A stretch of 64,000 nt of DNA, from positions 1 to 64,000 of the forward strand of contig JBGAPK010000006.1 in the NCBI GenBank assembly GCA_044221315.1. The letters are read 5' to 3'. The translations under genes were made by a program, and so were the position numbers. Each line of letters opens with the position of its first letter. Position 1 is the stretch's first letter. Source of the DNA: JAFEBO01 sp044221315 (lineage in GTDB: Bacteria > Planctomycetota > Phycisphaerae > Phycisphaerales > UBA1924). Under the pieces are notes generated by a model. It had not been told where the DNA came from, ran no database searches, and saw nothing but the letters and a program-made list of their open reading frames with translations. This document shows, piece by piece, positions 33,885 through 42,367 of this stretch.

Positions 33885-33913
33885 GGAGCCTCTCGCGAGA
33901 GCAAGAGGTCGCC
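33885..33913. repeat. Type C palindromic element
   Basis: ggagcctctcgcgagagcaa + gaggtcgcc. The cctctcgc arm pairs imperfectly with gcaagagg; the flanking ggagcc...gtcgcc matches the 26874 copy. Confidence 0.65.
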
Positions 33914-33941
33914 GAGCCCTCCGCTCCCGTGCCTCCGAGTG

Positions 33942-33987
33942 GGGTGCCGGGAGGGTGGGGCGCGGCAGCCCCGGCGCTTGCGGCACC
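33942..33987. repeat. Type D palindromic element
   Basis: gggtgccgggagggtggggc + gcggcagccccggcgcttgc + ggcac. It shares the cagccccggcgcttgcggca core with the copies at 28011 and 36288. Confidence 0.7.
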
Positions 33988-34291
33988 ACCATGCATCCGC
34001 GATTTCACCCACGCGTTTGTTGCAACGGGTTGGCACCTCCGTTTTTCCCCTCCGAGCGAAGGCGTGCGGCGGCACTCGATCGTCCGGCTTGGTCTCGCCC
34101 GGCTCCGGCCGCTCAAAATCAAGGCGACTTGCATTTCATTCGCCGCCCGTTGGGGTCGTGCAAACAAAGATCAAAATGTTGCCCGGTAATTCCAAGCCCT
34201 TGCTTCTCTCCAGCCCGGCGCGGTAGCCTGCCGCCGCGGTCCAGGCGCAGCTTCGTGCTCGCGCGTTCAGGCCCAGAGCGGGAGGGTTCAC

Positions 34292-35875
34292 ATGAATCGA
34301 ACACGAGCGGCGGTGTTCTTCGGCGCATCGGTCATGGTTGCCACACGCGGTTTCGGACAGACATTCCAGTACGCCATCGGGAACTCCGACCCGGATTACG
34401 GCCTGGACATCAAGCATCTTCCCAGCAGCGTCTCCGGCCCCGGCTTTGTGCAGGTCGGTTTCAGCTATCGATCGCTCGCCGCCGGTCGACGCGACATCCT
34501 GGTGAGCCGGCACACGATGGACGGGGCGATGCTCTGGGGACATTACATCGGGTCGTCGGAAACCGACGAAGCGGGATACACCATCGAGCCCTACCCCGAT
34601 GGCTACGTTGTCGGCTTTGAGTCTTCCAGCGTTCCGGGGTTCGGGATCGGCCTGACGAAACTCGACCTCGGCGGCGTTCCCCTCTGGACCAGGGTCTACG
34701 CCGGCGCTGCGTTCGAGGACTTTCCAAAGGGAGTGGCGATCAGGAGAACCATGAATGGCGACATTCTCGCCGTCGGCCGCTACGTCACCGCCACCGGGGC
34801 GGTCACCAGCGCCCTCATCCGCGCCGACTCCGCCACCGGAGCGCCGATCTTCGCGTTCTACTTTCCGCTGCCCACGCTCCCGCCCATCTCCTCGATGCGA
34901 TTCACCGACGTCGCCGAGCTTCCGGACACGACGATCGTTGTCGTCGGCGAACTCTCCTTCCCGAATCCCACTTCCCCCGTACGCCCCGTCTTTGCCCGAT
35001 TCACCTCCGCAGGGGCCCCGATTTCCTGGACTTTCTACACCCTCTCCGGCGCCGAGCTTCGCGGCGACGGCATCGACACCAATCTCTTCAACACCGAAAG
35101 CGCCATGTCGGGCAGAATGCGGGTCGCCGGGTCCGGCGCGCCCTACGCCGATTCCATCGTGTGGACCGTCGATATCGCCGGGTCTCCCACCGGCAGCTTC
35201 CTCTACCCGGGGTTCGTCAGCGCGTTCCAGGCCGTGAAATACGTCGAAACTGCCGGCGCAGCCCCGCCGCTGGGCGTTGTCGCCTCCGGCAGCATGGCCA
35301 CCACAGTCGTGCCCGGCGGCAACGCAACGATGATGTTCCTGCCCACCCCGCCGGGCGCACCCTTCTGGTGGAAGCACTATGGCACCACCGTCCACGACGA
35401 AGGGCACGGCGCCGTCGCCTTCACCACTTCGACGGGCGGGCTCGGCGGCTTTGCACTCATCGGCGCCACCGACCTGCCGCTCCTCTCACCGACCGACGCG
35501 TACTTCATAAAAACCAACGCCGCCGGCGAGTCGGGCTGCAACGAAGCTCCGTTCACCGGGGGCTCCCCGCTGACGCTGCAGAAGCAGAATTTCCAGACGT
35601 CGCAGGTCGCCCTGTCTTCAATGCTCAGCCAACTGCCCGTCTCCTCGCCGCTCACCACGAAGCTGATCTGCGCGAAGTGCCCTCCGTGCGTCGGCGATCT
35701 CAACGGAGACGGGCTCGTCGAGGACAGCGACTTCGTGATCTTCGCCGGCTGCTACGACATGTTCTTCGCCGTCGGAATCCCCTGCACCTGCGCCGACTTC
35801 AACCAAGACGGCATTGTCGAAGATACCGACTTTGTGATTTTCGCCTCCGCCTACGACACCTTCTTTTGCGACTGA
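34292..35875 (+). CDS. Secreted beta-propeller-like protein with dockerin-like tail
   Basis: A 527-residue exported protein with signal MNRTRAAVFFGASVMVATRG, ending GFGQ. The body resembles bacterial SBBP/WD-like propellers: repeated blocks such as ILVSRHTMDGAMLWGHYIGS and GLTKLDLGGVPLWTRVYAGA, typical of narrated sequences of VxxxDxxGxxxW. The tail differs slightly from the others: the linker between its two loops is AVGIPCTCADFNQDG, and it ends FFCD. It overlaps the last 25 bases of the converging membrane-protein gene. Role unknown. Confidence 0.75.
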   Translation: MNRTRAAVFFGASVMVATRGFGQTFQYAIGNSDPDYGLDIKHLPSSVSGPGFVQVGFSYRSLAAGRRDILVSRHTMDGAMLWGHYIGSSETDEAGYTIEPYPDGYVVGFESSSVPGFGIGLTKLDLGGVPLWTRVYAGAAFEDFPKGVAIRRTMNGDILAVGRYVTATGAVTSALIRADSATGAPIFAFYFPLPTLPPISSMRFTDVAELPDTTIVVVGELSFPNPTSPVRPVFARFTSAGAPISWTFYTLSGAELRGDGIDTNLFNTESAMSGRMRVAGSGAPYADSIVWTVDIAGSPTGSFLYPGFVSAFQAVKYVETAGAAPPLGVVASGSMATTVVPGGNATMMFLPTPPGAPFWWKHYGTTVHDEGHGAVAFTTSTGGLGGFALIGATDLPLLSPTDAYFIKTNAAGESGCNEAPFTGGSPLTLQKQNFQTSQVALSSMLSQLPVSSPLTTKLICAKCPPCVGDLNGDGLVEDSDFVIFAGCYDMFFAVGIPCTCADFNQDGIVEDTDFVIFASAYDTFFCD

Positions 35876-36246
35876 AGTCCAGATCGGCGTCGGGTGGCGT
35901 CGATTCTCACGATTCGCGCCTTCGCGACCACCGCCGCCGCGACGCACGGAACGACCAACACCCAGAGCGGGATCGCGACGTAGCGGTATTGGAAGGAACG
36001 CCCGGCGTCGAACCACCATTCAAAGTAAGTCTGATAGCGGACGGCAAAGCCCGGCGGCCGCGGCCCGAACTGGTCGGTTCCGGTGGAAAAGACCAGGACC
36101 CCATTGCCGAAATTCACGTTGATGCCCAGCCCCGTCACCCACCATGAAAGGTACCAGCGGCTGGAAATCCAGGCCGCGCACAGCACCACGCCGAGCACGC
36201 TGAGCCCCCACCTGATTGCTGCGCGGGCGTTCGGATGCAGCTTCAC
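35851..36246 (-). CDS. Small two-TM membrane protein
   Basis: A 131-residue protein with an N-terminal membrane segment (AIRWGLSVLGVVLCAAWISS), a polar loop with aromatic residues (WYLSWWVTGLGINVNFGN, FEWWFDAG) and a second membrane segment (YVAIPLWVLVVPCVAAAVVA), then a short basic tail (RRRSGLQSQKKVS). Related planctomycete proteins often end in a zinc ribbon after this second segment; this one stops at the basic tail, and its 3' end overlaps the opposing gene by 25 bases. The ribbon may have been lost. Function unknown. Confidence 0.6.
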   Translation of the reverse strand: MKLHPNARAAIRWGLSVLGVVLCAAWISSRWYLSWWVTGLGINVNFGNGVLVFSTGTDQFGPRPPGFAVRYQTYFEWWFDAGRSFQYRYVAIPLWVLVVPCVAAAVVAKARIVRIDATRRRSGLQSQKKVS

Positions 36247-36287
36247 GCCCCGAGTCTACCTCGCCCACGCCTTCGTCTTTTTCCGAG

Positions 36288-36327
36288 CGGGGGTGCCGGG
36301 GGCGGCAGCCCCGGCGCTTGCGGCATC
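36288..36327. repeat. Type D palindromic element
   Basis: gcgggggtgccgggggcggc followed by agccccggcgcttgcggca: core stem gccgggg/ccccggc. Third type D copy. Confidence 0.7.
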
Positions 36328-36392
36328 GGGCAACCGAACGCGCCGATCCGCGCCAAGTCTTCAATCCCCGCCAGTTCTTCAAGCCCCAGTTC

Positions 36393-39300
36393 TTACGGAC
36401 ACACCAATTCGTTGTACGCCGCAACGAAGATCACAAAGTCCGAGTCCTCAACGATCCCGTCGTGGTTGAAGTCGGCCGGACAGCCCGCCGGCATCGCCGG
36501 GTCGGCGCAGTCCAGCGTGTTGTAGGCGAACACGAAGATGACGAAGTCGGCGTCTTCAACGATGCCGTCACCGTTCAGGTCGGCGGGGCAGGAGTTCTGC
36601 ACGGCCAGCGCGGCAGGGTTGCTCGGGGTTTCGCCGCAGGCGTTTGTGAGCACGCAGTCGTAGGAACCGGCATCCGTGAGCAACGCGTTGGAAATCGTCA
36701 GCGTGGGAGTGGTCACGCCGACGATGTGCCCGGCCTGCTCAATCAGGTTCGCGCCGTTGCGTCGCCAGCGGTAGGCGAGCGTGCCGTCGGGAATCGGCGC
36801 CACCGAGAAGGCGGCCTGTTCCGATGTCGAGATCGCCTGCGGACCCGTCGCGGTGGCCGTCGGGCCTGCGGTAAACGTCCACGTGTCCGACTGCGTTGTT
36901 CCGCCAGACCGATTTCCACCGTGGGCGATGATGCGTCCTCGGGCAGGGTCGTAGTCCATGAAAAAACCATAGCGAGCGCTGGGTGGGTCGCCGGTTGAGA
37001 GAAGGCTCCAAGCACTCCCGTTCCACTCCCAGGTATCGTGCAGCGCAACGGTGCCCACCCCCTCGTAGGCATAGCCGCCGAACAGAACCACTGTCCCGCG
37101 CTGGGCGTCGAACACCATCCTGTGATTCGCGCGCGCAGGCGGAGTTGGGCCGGAAATCGGCGGCGTGGTCCACGAATTTCCGTCCCAGAGATGGGTGTCG
37201 CCGAAATTTGTATCGCCGTAGTTCCCGCCAAAGAGCACCGTCACGTGGCGGATCGGGTCGTACGCCATGGCAGTGTGGACTCGGGGAGGAAGAATGTCCA
37301 GCGTCGTGCCCATTGAGCTCCACGAACCGGGGGTTGGGCTCGAATAATCGCCGGGCGTGAACTCCCAGGTATCTCCCGGGTTGCCCCCGAATGGTGGCGG
37401 CCGGTTGATTCCGTCGTACCCGCCGTAGAGAACGATTTTCCCGCGGTCGCTGTCGTACGCCATTGCTTGCAAGTAGCGGGCGGATGGTCCGGGCAGCGTG
37501 CGCGGCGACCACGAAACGCCATCCCAGAGCCACATTTCCGAGAGAAGCGATGTCTGGGTATAACCGCCGAACATGACAACCCGCCCGTTCCCGCCATCGG
37601 CGGTCGGATCAAAGACCATCGCATGTCCATAGCGCTTCCCGGGCCCTCCGATCGCCGCCAGTTTGCTCCAGATGGACCCGTTCCACATCCACGTGTCGGA
37701 GACCAACTCGTTGGCTGCCGTAAACCCGCCGTGAATGATAAAGGTGCCGGCGCGGGAATCGAACCCCGCCGCACCGTACGTTCGGGCCGGTGTGCCGGAG
37801 GACGGACTGCTCCATTGGCTGCCATCCCACATCCACGTGTCGTTGTAATAGTCGTCACCACTCCCTCCGAACACAACGAAGCGGGAACGCGCCGAGTCAT
37901 ACCCCGCGACCAAGTTCGTTCGGGCCGCGGGTCCGGTGGGAAGGGACTCCCAACCGTTCTGCTTAAGCACCCAGAAGTCGCCGAGGGTCGCGCTGTTGCC
38001 CCTGCCTCCGAAGAGAATCAGGTGGCCGCTGGTCGATGTTCCAGCTGACACATCAGCGGCAAGCACTCCGTAACGTCGGGCCGGCGGCGCTGGGTTGATC
38101 GTGAGCGGGTGCCAGTTGCTGCCGATGCGGTCCCAGCAGTCATTCAGGTTCGCGCTGCCGTTGTAGCCTCCGAACAGGAACAGGCCGCCGCGCGACGGGT
38201 CGTAGGCGAGCGCGCCCCCGACCCGGCCGGTTGGCCCTCCGGTGCTCGGCGTCCACTTGGTGCCATCCCATTCCCACGTATCGGAGCGGTACGCGCCGTC
38301 GAAGCCTCCGAAGAGCACGGTCTTTCCAACGAAGGGGTCGAACGCCATGGAGTGCGTGTAGCGCGGGCTGGGCTTGATCCCGCCCGCCGGAGTGATGTTC
38401 GTCCAGGCGACGCCGTCCCACTCCCACGTGTCGTCGAGGAGCGTGCTGCCGTGATTGCCGCCGAAGAGGACCACCCGCTGCCGGTTGCTGTCGTACGCCA
38501 TCGCGTGGCCGCCTCGCGCCTGCGGCCCGGTGGTCGCCATGAGGTGCCATTCCGCCCCGTCCCATTCCCATGTATCGGCAAACGGTTCGGCGTGTCCGCC
38601 GGGGCCCTCGCCGCCAAAGAAGACAAGTCGGCCGCGCGCCGAATCGAACACACCCGAAACTCCGTCGCGCGCCGCGGGCAGAGGAGCCGGCGCTGTCCAC
38701 TTCGTCCAGACGCCGCAGCCATTGGTCACGGCCGGCTTGGTCGCAACGATGAAACTGAAGTTCGCGGCGTCCCCGGTGGTGTTCTGGTTGGAATCGACAT
38801 TCACGGCGAGCGAATCGCCGGGGAGCAGGAGAATCAAAGTTCCCACGGGCGAGTTGATATGAAAATAGCCGCTCGGCGTTGGCGGAAAAACAGCTCTCGG
38901 TCCGAGATTGACGGAATTACCCTCGTTTCCCGTGCGATGCGAGACTGCGACGCCCACGCCGTCGCCGGCGCCGGACAAGACCTCGGCGAGCACTTCGTAG
39001 CCGGTGACCCAGACTGGGCTGGTGGCGGTGTACACGATGGAAACGGCGCCCGACGCGGAACTGCCGGGGCGGACATACAGCCCGTTGAACGATGGAGCAC
39101 GTCCGGAATTGACCTGCGTCAGCGTCGGGCCCGGAGAGACGAGCGGACCGACGGATGGCAGGGTGCCGGTGCTGGCCGACGCCCACGCATTGGCCGTGGT
39201 TCCCGCGCCGCCGGGCGCCCCGACCATGAGCGGGCCGGTCTCATCGCCGGAGTGGAAGGTCCATTCGGCCGTGGGGGTCTGTTGCTGAGCGATCGCGGGC

Positions 39301-39875
39301 GGGCCCTGCGTGCGGACCGAGTCGAAGGCGCTGCGGACGTCGGGGTAGTTGGGGATGGTGACGAGGAAGCTGTAGACAGCGTCGTCATCTGACGCGTCGT
39401 AATACCCGTCTTGACACTCGTCGTACACCACCGTGTACCAACCCGGGCCGACGAGTCCGACGCCGACCGATGTTGATGTCGCGACCTTGCCGAGCACGGG
39501 CTTGGGCGGTTCGACGATATAGCCATACAGATCCGACGTGATCGGCACACGCCCGTAGCCAACGGCGATCGCTCTCAGGTCCGCGCCCGGCGCGAGCGCT
39601 GACATTGGGACGAGGTAGGCATCAGCGTACCACTCAAAGTTGTTTTCGTCCTTGATGCCATTCGCCGAACAACTGTCGGTGAGGCGCCGGATGCAGCCCT
39701 GTTCTATATAGATGTCGCCGCCGGGCACGATGCCGCCGATGTCGGTCTGGCAGATGGGCGGGTTCGAATGGCCGAGCGCGAAGGGCGAATACTCCGCTGC
39801 CACAAAGATGAACGCCGCGAGGCAACGCAATGCCGATCGGAACTGAGTTGCCGCAGGACTGGTTTGGTGCTTCAT
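36393..39875 (-). CDS. Very large secreted kelch/Ig-like protein with dockerin-like tail
   Basis: A 1160-residue exported protein (signal ~1-35). A ~260-residue N-terminal region is shared with the protein at 42368, including an identical stretch around TQGPPAIAQQQTPTAEW and GDETGPLMVGAPGGAG. Then come about twelve kelch units (AMAYDSNRQRVVLFGG, TWEWDG..W), one Ig-like/PKD-like module (YRWRRNGANLI ... GSYDCVLTNACGETPSNPA), and the tail DLNGDGIVEDADF / DFNHDGIVEDSDF ending VCP. ATG 39875 precedes the signal. The Ig-like module plus tail is shared in style with the two genes that follow on the same strand. Presumed extracellular binding protein. Confidence 0.8.
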   Translation of the reverse strand: MKHQTSPAATQFRSALRCLAAFIFVAAEYSPFALGHSNPPICQTDIGGIVPGGDIYIEQGCIRRLTDSCSANGIKDENNFEWYADAYLVPMSALAPGADLRAIAVGYGRVPITSDLYGYIVEPPKPVLGKVATSTSVGVGLVGPGWYTVVYDECQDGYYDASDDDAVYSFLVTIPNYPDVRSAFDSVRTQGPPAIAQQQTPTAEWTFHSGDETGPLMVGAPGGAGTTANAWASASTGTLPSVGPLVSPGPTLTQVNSGRAPSFNGLYVRPGSSASGAVSIVYTATSPVWVTGYEVLAEVLSGAGDGVGVAVSHRTGNEGNSVNLGPRAVFPPTPSGYFHINSPVGTLILLLPGDSLAVNVDSNQNTTGDAANFSFIVATKPAVTNGCGVWTKWTAPAPLPAARDGVSGVFDSARGRLVFFGGEGPGGHAEPFADTWEWDGAEWHLMATTGPQARGGHAMAYDSNRQRVVLFGGNHGSTLLDDTWEWDGVAWTNITPAGGIKPSPRYTHSMAFDPFVGKTVLFGGFDGAYRSDTWEWDGTKWTPSTGGPTGRVGGALAYDPSRGGLFLFGGYNGSANLNDCWDRIGSNWHPLTINPAPPARRYGVLAADVSAGTSTSGHLILFGGRGNSATLGDFWVLKQNGWESLPTGPAARTNLVAGYDSARSRFVVFGGSGDDYYNDTWMWDGSQWSSPSSGTPARTYGAAGFDSRAGTFIIHGGFTAANELVSDTWMWNGSIWSKLAAIGGPGKRYGHAMVFDPTADGGNGRVVMFGGYTQTSLLSEMWLWDGVSWSPRTLPGPSARYLQAMAYDSDRGKIVLYGGYDGINRPPPFGGNPGDTWEFTPGDYSSPTPGSWSSMGTTLDILPPRVHTAMAYDPIRHVTVLFGGNYGDTNFGDTHLWDGNSWTTPPISGPTPPARANHRMVFDAQRGTVVLFGGYAYEGVGTVALHDTWEWNGSAWSLLSTGDPPSARYGFFMDYDPARGRIIAHGGNRSGGTTQSDTWTFTAGPTATATGPQAISTSEQAAFSVAPIPDGTLAYRWRRNGANLIEQAGHIVGVTTPTLTISNALLTDAGSYDCVLTNACGETPSNPAALAVQNSCPADLNGDGIVEDADFVIFVFAYNTLDCADPAMPAGCPADFNHDGIVEDSDFVIFVAAYNELVCP

Positions 39876-40007
39876 GTCTACCCCCAAGAGAACCGCGAAT
39901 GGCCAACGGGTGAGAATCCGTCCGATTCGAATCCTCGCGACGTTTAGCGAGTTGCGAGCCGGGACAGTCCGATCACGCCGACGATCGGCCGGACCGGACA
40001 TGTGCGT

Positions 40008-42296
40008 TCACGGGCAAAGCAATTCGTCGTAGGCGGCGGCGAAGATCACAAAGTCAAGGTCGTCGACGATGCCATCGGCGTTGAAGTCGGCAGGGCAGCC
40101 GGGGGGCATGAACGGATCGGAACAAAGAAGAATGTCGTAAGCGGCCGCAAAGATCACAAAGTCGGAGTCGTCGACCTGCTGGTCACAGAGTAGATCGGCG
40201 ACACAGACCGTGAGCGATGCGGGATTGCTCGTCGTCACGCCGCAGGAGTTGGAGATGACGCAATCGTACGAGTCCGCATCGGAGGCGGAGATGTTCGCGA
40301 GCGAGAGGGTCGCGGTCGCGGCAGATGGATTCAGCACGACGCTGATCGGGACGCCGGCCTTGCGCCAGGCGTAGGCGTAGGGGCCGTCGCCGGACGCCGG
40401 CGTCACTGAAATCAACGCGGTGGAGGAGATGCAGGTCGTGACGGAGCTTGGTTGTGCGACAATGATCGGCGCGAAAGAGGTGGCGGGCTTGTAGCGAGCG
40501 ACGCCGTTGGCGGCCGCCAATCCTCCGGCGACGGTGAACGTGCCGCCCGCAAGGACGTCGCCGCCGGGCGTGATCGAAAGTGACTTCACAAAGCTGCCTT
40601 CGTTCGACAGCCCGGCGCCCGCGCCGAGGGCCGACCATGTCGCGCCGTTCCATCGGGCGACGTTGCGCGCGGGCTGGCCGCCCGCGGTCGCGAAGTTTCC
40701 CCCGGTAATGAGATCGCCTCCCGGCAGCACGGCCATGGCGTAGATGTTGACGACGGGGCCGCCGCTGAGCGCGGACCAGGCGGCGCCGTTCCAGCGTGCG
40801 ATATTGCTCGCGGCGATTCCGCCGGCGCTTGTAAACGTTCCGGCGGCGATGATGTCGCCATTTGCAAGCACGGCCAGCACACTTACACCGCCGTTCATTC
40901 CGGTGCCCAACTCTGACCACTGAGTGCCGTCCCATCGGGCCACGTGATTGGCGCCGAGCGCCCCGCTGGCAACGGTGAAGCTGCCGCAGGCGATCAGATC
41001 GCCGTTGGGAAGAAGTTCGAGGTCGGACACATTACCGTTCATGCCCGAGAGAAGGGACGACCAAACGCCGCCGCTCCAGCGCGCGATCCGGTTGACGGTC
41101 GTGATGCCGGAGGTGGTGAACAGACCTCCCGCGATCAGATCGCCGTTGGGCATCACTTGGAGGGCCTGCACCGTGTTGTTGAATCCGGCGCCGAGGGCGG
41201 ACCATGTCGCGCCATTCCAGCGTGCGATCTTGCTCGCCTGGTTTCCGCCCGCAGTGGTGAAGGTGCCGCCGGCGACGACATCCCCGTTCGGAAATACCGT
41301 GAGTGAATCAACGTAGCCATTGGTGAGGCCATCACCGAGCGCGGACCACGCTGTTCCGTTCCATCGCGCGATCTTGTTCGCCGGGACTCCGCTGACCGAT
41401 GTGAAGTTGCCTCCGATGATCACGTCGCCGTTAGGCGCGATCGCCGTCGCAAGCACGCTGGAGCCGGAGGGAATTTCGTCGATGCCCGTGGCGCAGCGAG
41501 ACCATCCGGAGACGCACTTGTTGGGGGTAAGCGTCAGGGTTGCGTCGGCGTACGCGTCGCCCGTTCCCAGGGGGAAGTGGTCGGTGATAAAGCCGACATT
41601 GGTGTTGGATCCGCTGGAGATCTGGAGTTCATAGGTGCCGGGCTCGAGGACGCCGGTGAAGTTCCAGACGATGTTGTTGGAAGCATCGCGGGTGGCAGGA
41701 CCGATGATCGGGGCGTCGTAGTTGACGTTGCCCGATTGCACACGCTGAGTCTGGAGGATGTACTGATTGGTGCCGACATTGCGCAGATGGCAATAGCCAA
41801 CAGCCTGGTAGTAGTCCATCGCGCAGACGGCGTGGTCGATGCCGCTGAACGTAAACGCCTGCGCCTCGGCAACGACGAAGGTGACGAGGAAATTGGAACT
41901 CCCGTCGCAGGACCCAATGCCGCCGTCATGAGGAAAGTCGTTGCGAGCAAAGGACGACGCGTTGGCGTGCGCGCCGGTGAATGAACTTTGGGCGACGCCC
42001 ATGAATTCACCGGTGAGCGTTCCGCCGCTGCGCTCGGGAGCGCCGCAGAAAATCGGCGGCGGGCAATAGAACGGAGTCTGCCCGTAGGCGGTTGCGTAGA
42101 CACTCGACGAGGGTGCCGCGAGGGGCCCGCCGCCGGCATCGGTCCATTGGGTCGCGATGGAGCCGTTCGAGTAGTACTTCACCCGCCCGGCGGAGTTGGC
42201 GGTGACGCTCCCGCTCTGGAATTGCACTTCTCCGAACGAGGCGGTCGCGCTCATACACGCCGCGGCCATGCAGAAAAACGAATTGGTTGCTTTCAT
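40008..42296 (-). CDS. Secreted beta-propeller/Ig-like protein with dockerin-like tail
   Basis: A 762-residue exported protein (signal MKATNSFFCMAAACMSATAS, ending FGE). An N-terminal ~300 residues is Gly/Tyr/Asn-rich and strand-like, including a short domain around VTFVVAEAQAFTFSGIDHAV. About eight ~50-residue propeller units follow (IARWNGTAWSALG ... LTVFPNGDVVAGGTFTTAGG), resembling DUF5122/delta-60 repeats. One Ig-like module (YAYAWRKAGVP ... DSYDCVISNSCGVTTSNPA) precedes the tail DQQVDDSDF / DFNADGIVDDLDF, ending LCP. The first tail loop is shortened (LLCDQQVDDSDF, losing the usual DLNGD). ATG 42296 precedes the signal. Confidence 0.75.
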   Translation of the reverse strand: MKATNSFFCMAAACMSATASFGEVQFQSGSVTANSAGRVKYYSNGSIATQWTDAGGGPLAAPSSSVYATAYGQTPFYCPPPIFCGAPERSGGTLTGEFMGVAQSSFTGAHANASSFARNDFPHDGGIGSCDGSSNFLVTFVVAEAQAFTFSGIDHAVCAMDYYQAVGYCHLRNVGTNQYILQTQRVQSGNVNYDAPIIGPATRDASNNIVWNFTGVLEPGTYELQISSGSNTNVGFITDHFPLGTGDAYADATLTLTPNKCVSGWSRCATGIDEIPSGSSVLATAIAPNGDVIIGGNFTSVSGVPANKIARWNGTAWSALGDGLTNGYVDSLTVFPNGDVVAGGTFTTAGGNQASKIARWNGATWSALGAGFNNTVQALQVMPNGDLIAGGLFTTSGITTVNRIARWSGGVWSSLLSGMNGNVSDLELLPNGDLIACGSFTVASGALGANHVARWDGTQWSELGTGMNGGVSVLAVLANGDIIAAGTFTSAGGIAASNIARWNGAAWSALSGGPVVNIYAMAVLPGGDLITGGNFATAGGQPARNVARWNGATWSALGAGAGLSNEGSFVKSLSITPGGDVLAGGTFTVAGGLAAANGVARYKPATSFAPIIVAQPSSVTTCISSTALISVTPASGDGPYAYAWRKAGVPISVVLNPSAATATLSLANISASDADSYDCVISNSCGVTTSNPASLTVCVADLLCDQQVDDSDFVIFAAAYDILLCSDPFMPPGCPADFNADGIVDDLDFVIFAAAYDELLCP

Positions 42297-42367
42297 GCGA
42301 TCGCTCCTGGAGTTGGCCGCGGTTGCTGTGCGCGGGCGTGTTGCACGCAACGGTGAAACGGTTGAGA

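Larger units (their letters stand above)
33816..34291. other. 476-base intergenic region
   Basis: Divergent spacer between the HAF-like gene and the gene at 34292. It holds a type C element (33885-33913) and a type D element (33942-33987). No gene is seen. Confidence 0.6.
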